NCBI GenBank assembly: GCA_030377945.1
Contig: JAUCGD010000248.1
Span: 1-5,051 of the forward strand
Reading direction: 5' to 3'
DNA from: Desulfobacterales bacterium HSG17
Lineage (GTDB): Bacteria; Desulfobacterota; Desulfobacteria; Desulfobacterales; Desulfococcaceae
Length of the DNA stretch: 5,051 nucleotides
The notes under the pieces were generated by a model, which saw only the letters and a program-made list of their open reading frames with translations, was not told where the DNA came from and searched no databases. Below are positions 1 through 5,051 of the stretch, piece after piece. A program made the position numbers and the translations under genes. Position 1 is the first letter of the stretch. Each line of letters begins with the position of its first letter.

Positions 1-72
1 TGCCAAGTAATAAAATATCATTCTTTTTAACCACAACAAATAGACTCAACAGATTACATTCCAGGTTTATTT

Positions 73-219
73 TTAATCCAACACTTCCATTATTTTATGA
101 GAAAGAACCTTCATCACAATCGGCTTTAATAAAAAACCCTTAATCCCAAAAGATGCTGCTTTTTCTTCAGACTTTGTTTCGCTGAACCCAGTGCAAAGCA
201 GAACAGGATTCTCCCCCTC
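73..219 (-). pseudogene. C-terminal remnant of a response-regulator receiver domain
   Basis: This is an open stretch of 48 codons ending in TAA. It reads as the second half of a CheY-like receiver domain: strand beta4 with PVLLCTGFSE, then helix alpha4, then beta5 with GIKGFLLKP carrying the conserved Lys-Pro pair, then an alpha5 helix ending MEVLD. The first half, which would hold the acidic pocket and the phospho-accepting Asp, is missing. An in-frame TAG lies directly before the fragment (220-222), and no ATG occurs until near its end. In this family such a domain usually forms the tail of a hybrid histidine kinase. Here it sits just beyond the terminator of the neighbouring operon, with no kinase or upstream half in the window. 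I infer a decayed gene end, probably left by a deletion or rearrangement. It cannot phosphorylate or signal as it stands. Confidence 0.6.
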
Positions 220-240
220 CTATAAAGATAAAGATAAAAT

Positions 241-279
241 ATTAAAATTGGGAGACACCATACATAGGTGTCTCCCAAT
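241..279 (-). terminator. Rho-independent terminator of the iron-sulfur/BCCT operon
   Basis: A perfect 13-bp stem (ATTGGGAGACACC at 247-259 paired with GGTGTCTCCCAAT at 267-279) encloses a 7-nt loop. Read on the minus strand it is followed by TTTTAAT. It begins 15 nt after the TAA stop of the transporter gene, where an operon-ending terminator is expected. The stem is long and its loop-proximal part is GC-rich, so it should be efficient. The opposite strand has only a weak T-run, so minus-strand termination is the main function. Confidence 0.9.
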
Positions 280-294
280 CGTCATTTAAGAGTA

Positions 295-1878
295 TTATTC
301 CAACTTGGCAGCCACTATTTCTGGCTGCATATGATGTTTATAGTCTACAGAATGTACAGTGCTGTCCAAGGACTCTCCAAAATCTTCTTTAATCCACCTT
401 AATAATGAGAAGCAGAGAATAATCAGGACAGGCATTAACGGAAGTGCCACCACAATGGAGGATAACTGAATTACTTTCAGACCACCGAGGAACAAAAGGC
501 CAATGGAGAAAAATGCAAGTAAAAGTGCCCAAAAAATTCGGTTCCATTTTGCAGGTTCTTCATCACCGGATAAATCTTTACTTGTGATTGATGCTAAAGT
601 ATATGCAGCAGAATCAAGCGTTGTCGCCAGAAATATAAAACAAAGAATTGCAAATATTGGAATAATCAGGCCACTCATAGGTAGTGTTTGCAAAATTGCA
701 AGAACAGCAGCTGGAATACCACTTTCACTCAAAATTGTTTTAATATCAATTACATTTGTGGCTTCAACATGGACGGCATAACCACCCCAGATTGATGTGA
801 AAAGAATACATCCCAGACTGGCCCATAAAAGTTGTCCAACAACCAGTTCTCTTATGGTTCTACCTTTGGAGATACGAGCTACAAACAATCCTACCATTGG
901 AGCGTAAGCAATCCACCAGGCCCAGTAAAATACTGTCCAGCCCTCTGGAAAACCGCCCTTGACTATCGGATCCATCCATAAGCTGATTCTAAAAAAATTA
1001 TCAAGAAATAGACCAAAGCTGTTAGACCATAATGATAAAATCCAAACAGTCGGTCCAACAAGAAGTACATAAACCAGTAAAATAAAAGCAAGTACAACAT
1101 TGATGTCACTTAAAATTTTTATTCCCTTATTCAGTCCGCGATATACACTGGCACTGAAAATGAGGGTCCATATTGTCAGTATAATCAGCTTTACTAAAAA
1201 GGAGTCTTCCATGCCAAATATACTTCCAAAAAGAGTAGTTACCAATGGCACAGCAAGCCCTAAAGAAGTTCCAACACCACCGATAAGTGCAAAAACAACA
1301 ATGATGTCTATCAATTTACCGAGCCATCCATTTGCAGCATTACCCAAAATACCCTGGCTGGCAGCACTCAATCGTAAAAAATTTCGTTTCCGAACATGAA
1401 CACAGTAGGCAATAGCAAAACTTGGCAGGGCATAAATTGCCCAAGGGGTTATGCTCCAATGAAATTGGCTATACATGCCAGCCCATTCTCTGGCAGCATT
1501 TGAGCCTGGTTCAAGACCAAGGGGAGGACCAGAAATATAATAAATCGGTTCGACAAAAGCCCAATTAACAATAGCAATCCCAATACCAGCACAGAACATC
1601 ATGCCAATCCAGCTAATTTTTGAAAATTCAGGTTTATCTTCAGGCGCTCCCAGTTTAATATTGCCATATCTGCTGGAACCCAACCAGACTAAGAAAATGA
1701 CACTTCCCAGCCCAAACAAAAGAAATAACCAACCAAACTTTTTTGTACAGAATGCAAACAACCAGTCCACAACTTCTTTTCCGCCTTCTGGAAAAATGAC
1801 CAAAGGAATGGTCAGGGCTAACGCGAAAATTATTGAGGGCCAGAAAATACTTTTATCAATACCTTTACTACTTTCCAT
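295..1878 (-). CDS. BCCT-family betaine/carnitine/choline-type transporter
   Basis: This is an inner-membrane secondary transporter of 527 residues with about twelve hydrophobic segments and short polar ends, the normal size for the BCCT family. The glycine stretch GIGIA (98-102) precedes the conserved EP-IYYIS. The aromatic box FYWAWWIAYAP follows DPIVKGGFPEGWTV, and ARISKGRT comes after it (about 303-341). These segments resemble E. coli CaiT, including GLEP and FHW-PW. Two recalled sodium-site positions instead look like sodium-coupled BetP: Asn260 where CaiT has its Arg262, and a Thr-Thr pair at 419-420 before Leu-Asp-Ser. I therefore infer sodium-driven uptake of a quaternary ammonium compound, with the exact substrate open. 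The amino end is short, and the last ~30 residues are hydrophilic but lack the long basic tail of osmosensing BetP, which favours nutrient uptake over osmoprotection. A start at ATG is preferred to the TTG one codon earlier because of Shine-Dalgarno spacing. It is the second gene of the operon, 44 bp after the iron-sulfur gene. Confidence 0.93.
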   Translation of the reverse strand: MESSKGIDKSIFWPSIIFALALTIPLVIFPEGGKEVVDWLFAFCTKKFGWLFLLFGLGSVIFLVWLGSSRYGNIKLGAPEDKPEFSKISWIGMMFCAGIGIAIVNWAFVEPIYYISGPPLGLEPGSNAAREWAGMYSQFHWSITPWAIYALPSFAIAYCVHVRKRNFLRLSAASQGILGNAANGWLGKLIDIIVVFALIGGVGTSLGLAVPLVTTLFGSIFGMEDSFLVKLIILTIWTLIFSASVYRGLNKGIKILSDINVVLAFILLVYVLLVGPTVWILSLWSNSFGLFLDNFFRISLWMDPIVKGGFPEGWTVFYWAWWIAYAPMVGLFVARISKGRTIRELVVGQLLWASLGCILFTSIWGGYAVHVEATNVIDIKTILSESGIPAAVLAILQTLPMSGLIIPIFAILCFIFLATTLDSAAYTLASITSKDLSGDEEPAKWNRIFWALLLAFFSIGLLFLGGLKVIQLSSIVVALPLMPVLIILCFSLLRWIKEDFGESLDSTVHSVDYKHHMQPEIVAAKLE

Positions 1879-1884
1879 CAATCT

Positions 1885-1890
1885 CTCCTT
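1885..1890 (-). promoter_or_regulatory. Shine-Dalgarno site deciding the BCCT start
   Basis: AAGGAG on the minus strand lies 6 nt before the ATG at 1878 and only 3 nt before the in-frame TTG at 1881. The spacing selects the ATG. The site touches a 12-bp AT palindrome (CTTTTTAAAAAG, 1888-1899), which is probably incidental. No promoter is visible in the 44-bp gap, so the transporter is expected to be translated from the upstream transcript. Confidence 0.75.
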
Positions 1891-1922
1891 TTTAAAAAGC
1901 TAAACTACGGTTTAAATATTTT

Positions 1923-2753
1923 TTATACTTCAGGTTCGGATTTTATTTTGCCAACGGGACATGCTGTTTCACAACGGCGGCAATATTTAATGATACTGAC
2001 AGGCTTTTCAAAACTATCTAACTGCTCGACATCTGCAACGTCATTGTCTTCAATCATCTGGACATTACAGGTCGGGCGTGAAAAATAGCCATTTCTTCCA
2101 GGCAGATAATCCAGGCTGTAATCTTTTTTGGAAAAAACTCTGTTTTTGAAAGCTTTTTGCGGGCATGATTTGCGGCAATAAACCGGGCATTCATTGCATG
2201 GATCAAAGTCAGATGGCCCATTAGATGGTAAGCTGATATTCAGGGTTAAGGCTCTCAGCCTTACGCGGGGGCCAAATTCAGGTGTTAAAAGCATATTATT
2301 TTTACCTATGCATCCAAGACCAGCCATGACAGCAGCATCTTTCAGGTAGATACCGCCATGTTCAACATGGTAAGGTAAATGGATTGTATCCATTCCAAAG
2401 TTTTCTGGAATCCATTCGTTAAGTTCTTTTGCAGCATCCATTAAAATCCTGTTTCCCGATGGGCTTTTTTTCCCATACCACCAGTCCATTTCAGGTTTAT
2501 TTTCAGGATGAGCAACCGCTAACACCAAAACTGATTTGGCTGTTTTGGGCCATGAAACTTCACCAGGGGCTAATTCCATTTTGCCTTGCCTGCTCCCAAC
2601 GCCTTTACCAGAGTCAGGCATTTGAGGTGCCAAAATGAATGATGGGGCAGATTTGAGATCTGACACATCTGCAATGCCACACAGGTCGGCGCCAAATTTT
2701 TTGGCTTGCTTCATGATTTTATCTGCGATCTGTTTATCTGATAATGTTTTCAT
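1923..2753 (-). CDS. QueG/COG1600-like double [4Fe-4S] cluster protein
   Basis: This is a soluble, presumably cytoplasmic iron-sulfur protein of 276 residues. The amino part (GADLCGIADV at 21-30, AKSVLVLAVAHP at 72-83) and the core AGLGCIGKNNMLL (144-156) with GPRVRL (161-166) match the epoxyqueuosine-reductase/COG1600 superfamily, which shares its fold with corrinoid reductive dehalogenases. Eight cysteines follow: 186, 189, 193 and 197-Pro, then 229, 258, 261 and 265-Pro, enough for two [4Fe-4S] clusters. It is about 100 residues shorter than typical QueG and ends right after the second cluster, so it lacks the usual carboxyl extension. The first cluster motif has one extra residue (C-x2-C-x3-C-x3-CP instead of C-x2-C-x2-C-x3-CP). 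The catalytic Asp of QueG has no clear match; Glu131 lies nearby by rough alignment. Queuosine synthesis is therefore doubtful. Position as first gene of a sigma54 operon with a BCCT transporter suggests a redox role in quaternary-amine use. AGGG lies 6 nt before the ATG. Confidence 0.85.
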   Translation of the reverse strand: MKTLSDKQIADKIMKQAKKFGADLCGIADVSDLKSAPSFILAPQMPDSGKGVGSRQGKMELAPGEVSWPKTAKSVLVLAVAHPENKPEMDWWYGKKSPSGNRILMDAAKELNEWIPENFGMDTIHLPYHVEHGGIYLKDAAVMAGLGCIGKNNMLLTPEFGPRVRLRALTLNISLPSNGPSDFDPCNECPVYCRKSCPQKAFKNRVFSKKDYSLDYLPGRNGYFSRPTCNVQMIEDNDVADVEQLDSFEKPVSIIKYCRRCETACPVGKIKSEPEV

Positions 2754-2817
2754 ATTATTCCCTGTTCAAATAAAGTTTTGATTTGCAAAAACTTTCTGAT
2801 TACTTTTACTTTGTTTT

Positions 2818-2833
2818 AGCAAAAGGTGGGCCA
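2818..2833 (-). promoter_or_regulatory. Sigma54 (-24/-12) promoter of the iron-sulfur/BCCT operon
   Basis: On the minus strand TGGCCCACCTTTTGCT matches the sigma54 consensus TGGCAC-N5-TTGCW, with the invariant GG and GC separated by exactly 10 nt. Transcription should begin near 2807, giving a leader of about 54 nt to the ATG at 2753. A sigma54 activator gene lies immediately upstream, which strongly supports the call. Confidence 0.8.
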
Positions 2834-2838
2834 ATGGT

Positions 2839-2854
2839 GTTAATTAAGATTAAC
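2839..2854. repeat. Small AT-rich dyad next to the -24 element
   Basis: GTTAAT and ATTAAC form 6-bp inverted arms around a 4-nt centre. The dyad spans about -32 to -47 relative to the predicted sigma54 start. It could be a repressor or accessory-protein site, or simply AT-rich promoter DNA. Nothing in the window identifies a binder. Confidence 0.35.
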
Positions 2855-2915
2855 TATCTGAATTTACAGAATTTTCAAGGTGATCAAGGATGTCTGGTTT
2901 TTATAAAGGAAAAAT

Positions 2916-2951
2916 AATTTTCGAAAAATAGAAAAATATTTTTCGAAAATT
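2916..2951. promoter_or_regulatory. Twin-palindrome enhancer, likely binding site of the sigma54 activator
   Basis: A perfect inverted repeat has 15-bp arms (AATTTTCGAAAAATA and its complement) around a 6-nt spacer. Each arm contains the complete 10-bp palindrome TTTTCGAAAA (2918-2927 and 2940-2949). Their centres are 22 bp apart, about two helical turns, so two dimers would lie on the same DNA face. The centres fall about 116 and 138 bp upstream of the predicted sigma54 start, the normal range for upstream activating sites. The same hairpin lies 22 bp beyond the stop of the activator gene and is followed on the minus strand by TTATTTTT, so it might also act as a weak terminator. Its stem has only two G-C pairs, which makes the binding-site reading stronger. 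Confidence 0.65.
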
Positions 2952-2973
2952 GAAAGAGAAGGCAAGTAGGATG

Positions 2974-4500
2974 CTACTTTCTTTTTTTGATTCTATAGGC
3001 AGCACGGTTTTCTTCTACTGTTTTACGAAGATTGAATTTTTTAACTTTATAGTTTAGCAATTGCCTAGATAGATGAAGATCCCGGGCAGCAGCAGCAATA
3101 TTTCCTCTATTCCTTCTCAATGCATGGGAAATTCGTTTTTTTTCTATAGTGCTTGTTTCCTGGAGAAGAGAGCTATCATAACTGTTTTTTGGAGGTATAA
3201 TATAATCAATTGATTGGGTTTTATTTGCTAAAACATGATCCCATTGATCTTGATCATTGTCCTTTAAGCTACCCAAAAGATTGGCCAGAGAACAGTGTCT
3301 AAGTGTTATGACTTCATCATTGTGCCCGGTATTATTGACAGCAATTTCAATGATATGCTGTAATTCTCGAACATTACCAGGCCATGAATATTTCCAGAAG
3401 AAGTCAATTACATCTGCTGAAATATTTTTTAGTTTTTTGTTCATCATTTTGTTATATTTCTGCAGGAAGTGACGGCCTAACTCTTCAAGATCAACTAAAC
3501 GTTCTCTCAATGCTGGGATAGAAATAAAAACAACAGCGAGTCGGTAAAACAGATCCATTCTAAATGTTCCACATTTAACCATTTTTTGTGGTTCTTCATT
3601 TACTGAGCAGATAACCTTACAGTTCAATGGCGTATTCTCAAGGGATCCCACCCTTCGTATAGCTTTTTCCTGTAGCACTCTTAGTAGCTTCCCCTGTAGT
3701 GAAAGGGGCATGGAATTGATTTCATCCAAAAATATGGTACCGCCATTGGCTGCTTCAAACAGGCCTGGCCGGTCGACTGCACCGGTGTATGCTCCCTTGA
3801 CAGTTCCGAACAATACACTTTCCATTAGTGATTCTGGTATGGCAGCACAATTGATATCCACATATAGCTTTTTTTTATCATAGTGGAAATTGTGAATGGC
3901 TTGTGCAAATAATTCCTTTCCTGTACCGGTTTCCCCATAAATCATAACTGGAGAGGGACTATTGGCTGCGATTTTTGCTGTTTTGATTGCATTAACGAAT
4001 TTTGTATCCGACCCAATAATATTAGCAAAAGTATAAACAGTTCCCGTACCAAAGGTTTCATTATTCTTAGGGTTTAGAAAGGCCGGGATACTTCTTTCCA
4101 AAATGTTGTAGTCTTTTACAATACAAATTGTTCCAGCGATTTTGTCATTTTTAAATAAAGGAAATACACTGTGTATGGTATTTCCTACGTTTGCATTTTT
4201 AGTTGAATAAGAAAGTGCATAATTGATGATTGGACGCTTATGTTTTAACACCCTCATACAGGTGCTGCTATCATTATTATAGTCGTAATAATCGGCAATC
4301 TTTTTCCCTAATGCATCAGAAGGTTTCTGATTGTCAATTTTGGCAAGGACTTCATTATAAAAAATAAGAATACCCTTCTCATCTGTCATAAGAACCCCTT
4401 GGTCAAGATTACAAAACAACTCGACAAAATCGATATTGTCAAAATCAAAGTTATCGATGAAACATTGGGCTTTCCCTGAAGTATTATGATCATTCAGCAT
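2974..4500 (-). CDS. RocR-like sigma54-dependent transcriptional activator (PAS, AAA+, Fis HTH)
   Basis: This is an enhancer-binding activator of sigma54 RNA polymerase, 508 residues from the ATG chosen here. A PAS-type sensor (about 24-133, with VLMTDEKGILIFYNE) is followed by a AAA+ domain: Walker A GETGTGKE (189-196), sigma54-contact loop GAYTGA (236-241, Tyr replacing the usual Phe), Walker B GTIFLDE (254-260), arginine-finger region FRMDLFYRL and WPGNVREL (373-380). The carboxyl end is a Fis-type helix-turn-helix (about 451-491, RGNIAAAARDLHLSRQLLNYK). LFGTVKGAYTGAVDRPGLFEAANGG is characteristic of the RocR class. There is no phospho-acceptor receiver domain, so a small ligand read by the PAS domain is the likely signal. 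The frame is open to a TTG at 4536 and has another ATG at 4524. The ATG at 4500 is preferred because GGA precedes it by 9 nt. It lies directly upstream of the operon it probably controls. Confidence 0.92.
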   Translation of the reverse strand: MLNDHNTSGKAQCFIDNFDFDNIDFVELFCNLDQGVLMTDEKGILIFYNEVLAKIDNQKPSDALGKKIADYYDYNNDSSTCMRVLKHKRPIINYALSYSTKNANVGNTIHSVFPLFKNDKIAGTICIVKDYNILERSIPAFLNPKNNETFGTGTVYTFANIIGSDTKFVNAIKTAKIAANSPSPVMIYGETGTGKELFAQAIHNFHYDKKKLYVDINCAAIPESLMESVLFGTVKGAYTGAVDRPGLFEAANGGTIFLDEINSMPLSLQGKLLRVLQEKAIRRVGSLENTPLNCKVICSVNEEPQKMVKCGTFRMDLFYRLAVVFISIPALRERLVDLEELGRHFLQKYNKMMNKKLKNISADVIDFFWKYSWPGNVRELQHIIEIAVNNTGHNDEVITLRHCSLANLLGSLKDNDQDQWDHVLANKTQSIDYIIPPKNSYDSSLLQETSTIEKKRISHALRRNRGNIAAAARDLHLSRQLLNYKVKKFNLRKTVEENRAAYRIKKRK

Positions 4501-4544
4501 AATTTCTATTCCATTTAAAATCATTTTTTTGCACAACTATAGAT

Positions 4545-4574
4545 TCCATACGCTTAATCACAAAATAACGTCAA
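4545..4574 (-). promoter_or_regulatory. Possible housekeeping promoter of the activator gene
   Basis: On the minus strand TTGACG (4574-4569) is a good -35 element. It is followed after 18 nt by TATGGA (4550-4545), which is only a partial -10 match. Transcription would begin near 4538, too close to the TTG at 4536 for that codon to be used and compatible with a start at 4524 or 4500. The call is weak because of the poor -10. Confidence 0.3.
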
Positions 4575-4896
4575 GTATTTTAAAGAAAATAATAAAAAGA
4601 TCTTCAGTTAGATTGCGCATGATGTCTATGAAGAAGACCAAAAACCCTGTCACTAAGGGCGTTTATTTTTTTCAGGTAGTGATTTTATCAAAATGTGATC
4701 GAGTGGCAGATGGTATTCAAAATAAATAGTTCAACATATCTTGTTTCTTTTGATTTTTAAATTAGGAATTGGGCGTCACCTATGTGTATAATCAAATAAG
4801 TCGAAATTACTCATTTCTATGGGTGTACAGATATTTCATCAGCAATACTCAAACCACAACATCTGGTATAAAACAAACTTTTAGTCTTGAATGTAA
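4575..4896. other. Intergenic stretch without a convincing gene
   Basis: This AT-rich region has stops in all frames at short intervals. It holds an 18-nt near-copy of one half of the operon terminator (4768-4785 on the plus strand). It also holds a poor hairpin, CCCT/AGGG at 4645-4659, followed by a T-run up to 4672 that would read on the plus strand, although no plus-strand gene precedes it. Short open frames here have no ribosome-binding site and no recognisable protein features. I see no tRNA, riboswitch or CRISPR array. Confidence 0.5.
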
Positions 4897-5051
4897 AATT
4901 CATCTATATGGAACAAGACAATTTTAAATGAATCAAATTCCCCGGTAAATTTTATTGGAGATATAGCGGATTTTTACAATTATGCCAGAGTAAATTATAT
5001 ACATACTTTAGTTGAATTAAAATCTGAATCAGATATTCAACTTGCTTGGAT
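4897..5051 (+). other. Open frame without a start, running off the right edge; possible broken gene
   Basis: After a TAA at 4894-4896 this frame stays open for 51 codons to the window end. Its translation is protein-like in composition, with FIGDIADFYNYARVNY followed by an acidic-basic stretch and IQLAW, but I do not recognise the family. There is no ATG or GTG early in the frame and no Shine-Dalgarno site. In another frame an ATG at 4908-4910 opens MEQDNFK and then stops at TGA; a one-base shift there would join it to the open frame. It may be the decayed or frameshifted start of a gene lying mostly outside the window, or a chance open frame. Confidence 0.25.

Noticed and set aside
503..781. 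Plus-strand open frames opposite the transporter, iron-sulfur and activator genes.
   Set aside because: They are antisense shadows of well-supported genes, without ribosome-binding sites or recognisable protein features.
1902..1915. A small inverted repeat (TAAAC/GTTTA) between the iron-sulfur and transporter genes.
   Set aside because: Its 5-bp AT-rich arms are too weak for a terminator and occur often by chance; the two genes are better read as one operon.
1627..2507. An 18-nt near-identical sequence (17 of 18) at 1627-1644 and 2490-2507, inside the transporter and iron-sulfur genes.
   Set aside because: Both copies encode the common short peptide PE(D/N)KPE in frame within unrelated proteins; coincidence of codon use is the simplest explanation.
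2881..2894. A possible IHF site between enhancer and promoter (GATCAAGGATGTCT).
   Set aside because: The TTR half of the consensus is missing and the first position is wrong, so the match is not adequate.
4642..4672. A hairpin with a following T-run that looks like a plus-strand terminator.
   Set aside because: The stem is only 4 bp before a bulge, and no plus-strand gene lies upstream to be terminated.
4529..4729. A plus-strand open frame of 66 codons opening with TTG.
   Set aside because: It has no ribosome-binding site, an unusual composition rich in Lys, Ile and Ser, no recognisable motif, and it begins inside the activator's 5' region.

Overview
The window is AT-rich and all its confident genes lie on the minus strand. 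The sequence suggests an anaerobic Desulfobacterota-type bacterium, of the Desulfobacterales sort. The reasons are a sigma54-controlled amine-transport operon, a double [4Fe-4S] protein, and a receiver-domain remnant of the kind found in the hybrid histidine kinases of that group. This taxonomic guess rests on recalled family resemblance, not on a search.

From left to right: 1-72 shows nothing recognisable. 73-219 (-) is a headless remnant of a response-regulator receiver domain. 241-279 is a strong intrinsic terminator that ends the operon to its right. 295-1878 (-) encodes a BCCT-family transporter for betaine, carnitine, choline or related compounds. 1923-2753 (-) encodes a short QueG/COG1600-like double-cluster iron-sulfur protein. 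2754-2973 is a dense control region: a sigma54 -24/-12 promoter (2818-2833), a small dyad just upstream of it, and a perfect 36-bp inverted repeat (2916-2951) made of two identical 10-bp palindromes 22 bp apart. 2974-4500 (-) encodes a RocR-like PAS/AAA+/Fis sigma54 activator. 4501-5051 has no convincing complete gene. It holds a weak promoter candidate for the activator, an 18-nt echo of the operon terminator, and an open frame without a good start that runs off the right edge.

The parts fit one regulatory module. The PAS-containing activator would sense a small molecule, bind the twin palindromes about 116 and 138 bp upstream of the predicted start site, and drive sigma54 polymerase to transcribe the iron-sulfur gene and the transporter as a two-gene operon ending at the terminator. 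A quaternary ammonium compound is a plausible inducer and cargo, but the sequence does not prove it. The role of the iron-sulfur protein is the main unknown. It resembles epoxyqueuosine reductase and corrinoid-linked reductases but is shorter and has altered cysteine spacing, so a redox step in quaternary-amine use is a reasonable hypothesis and nothing stronger.
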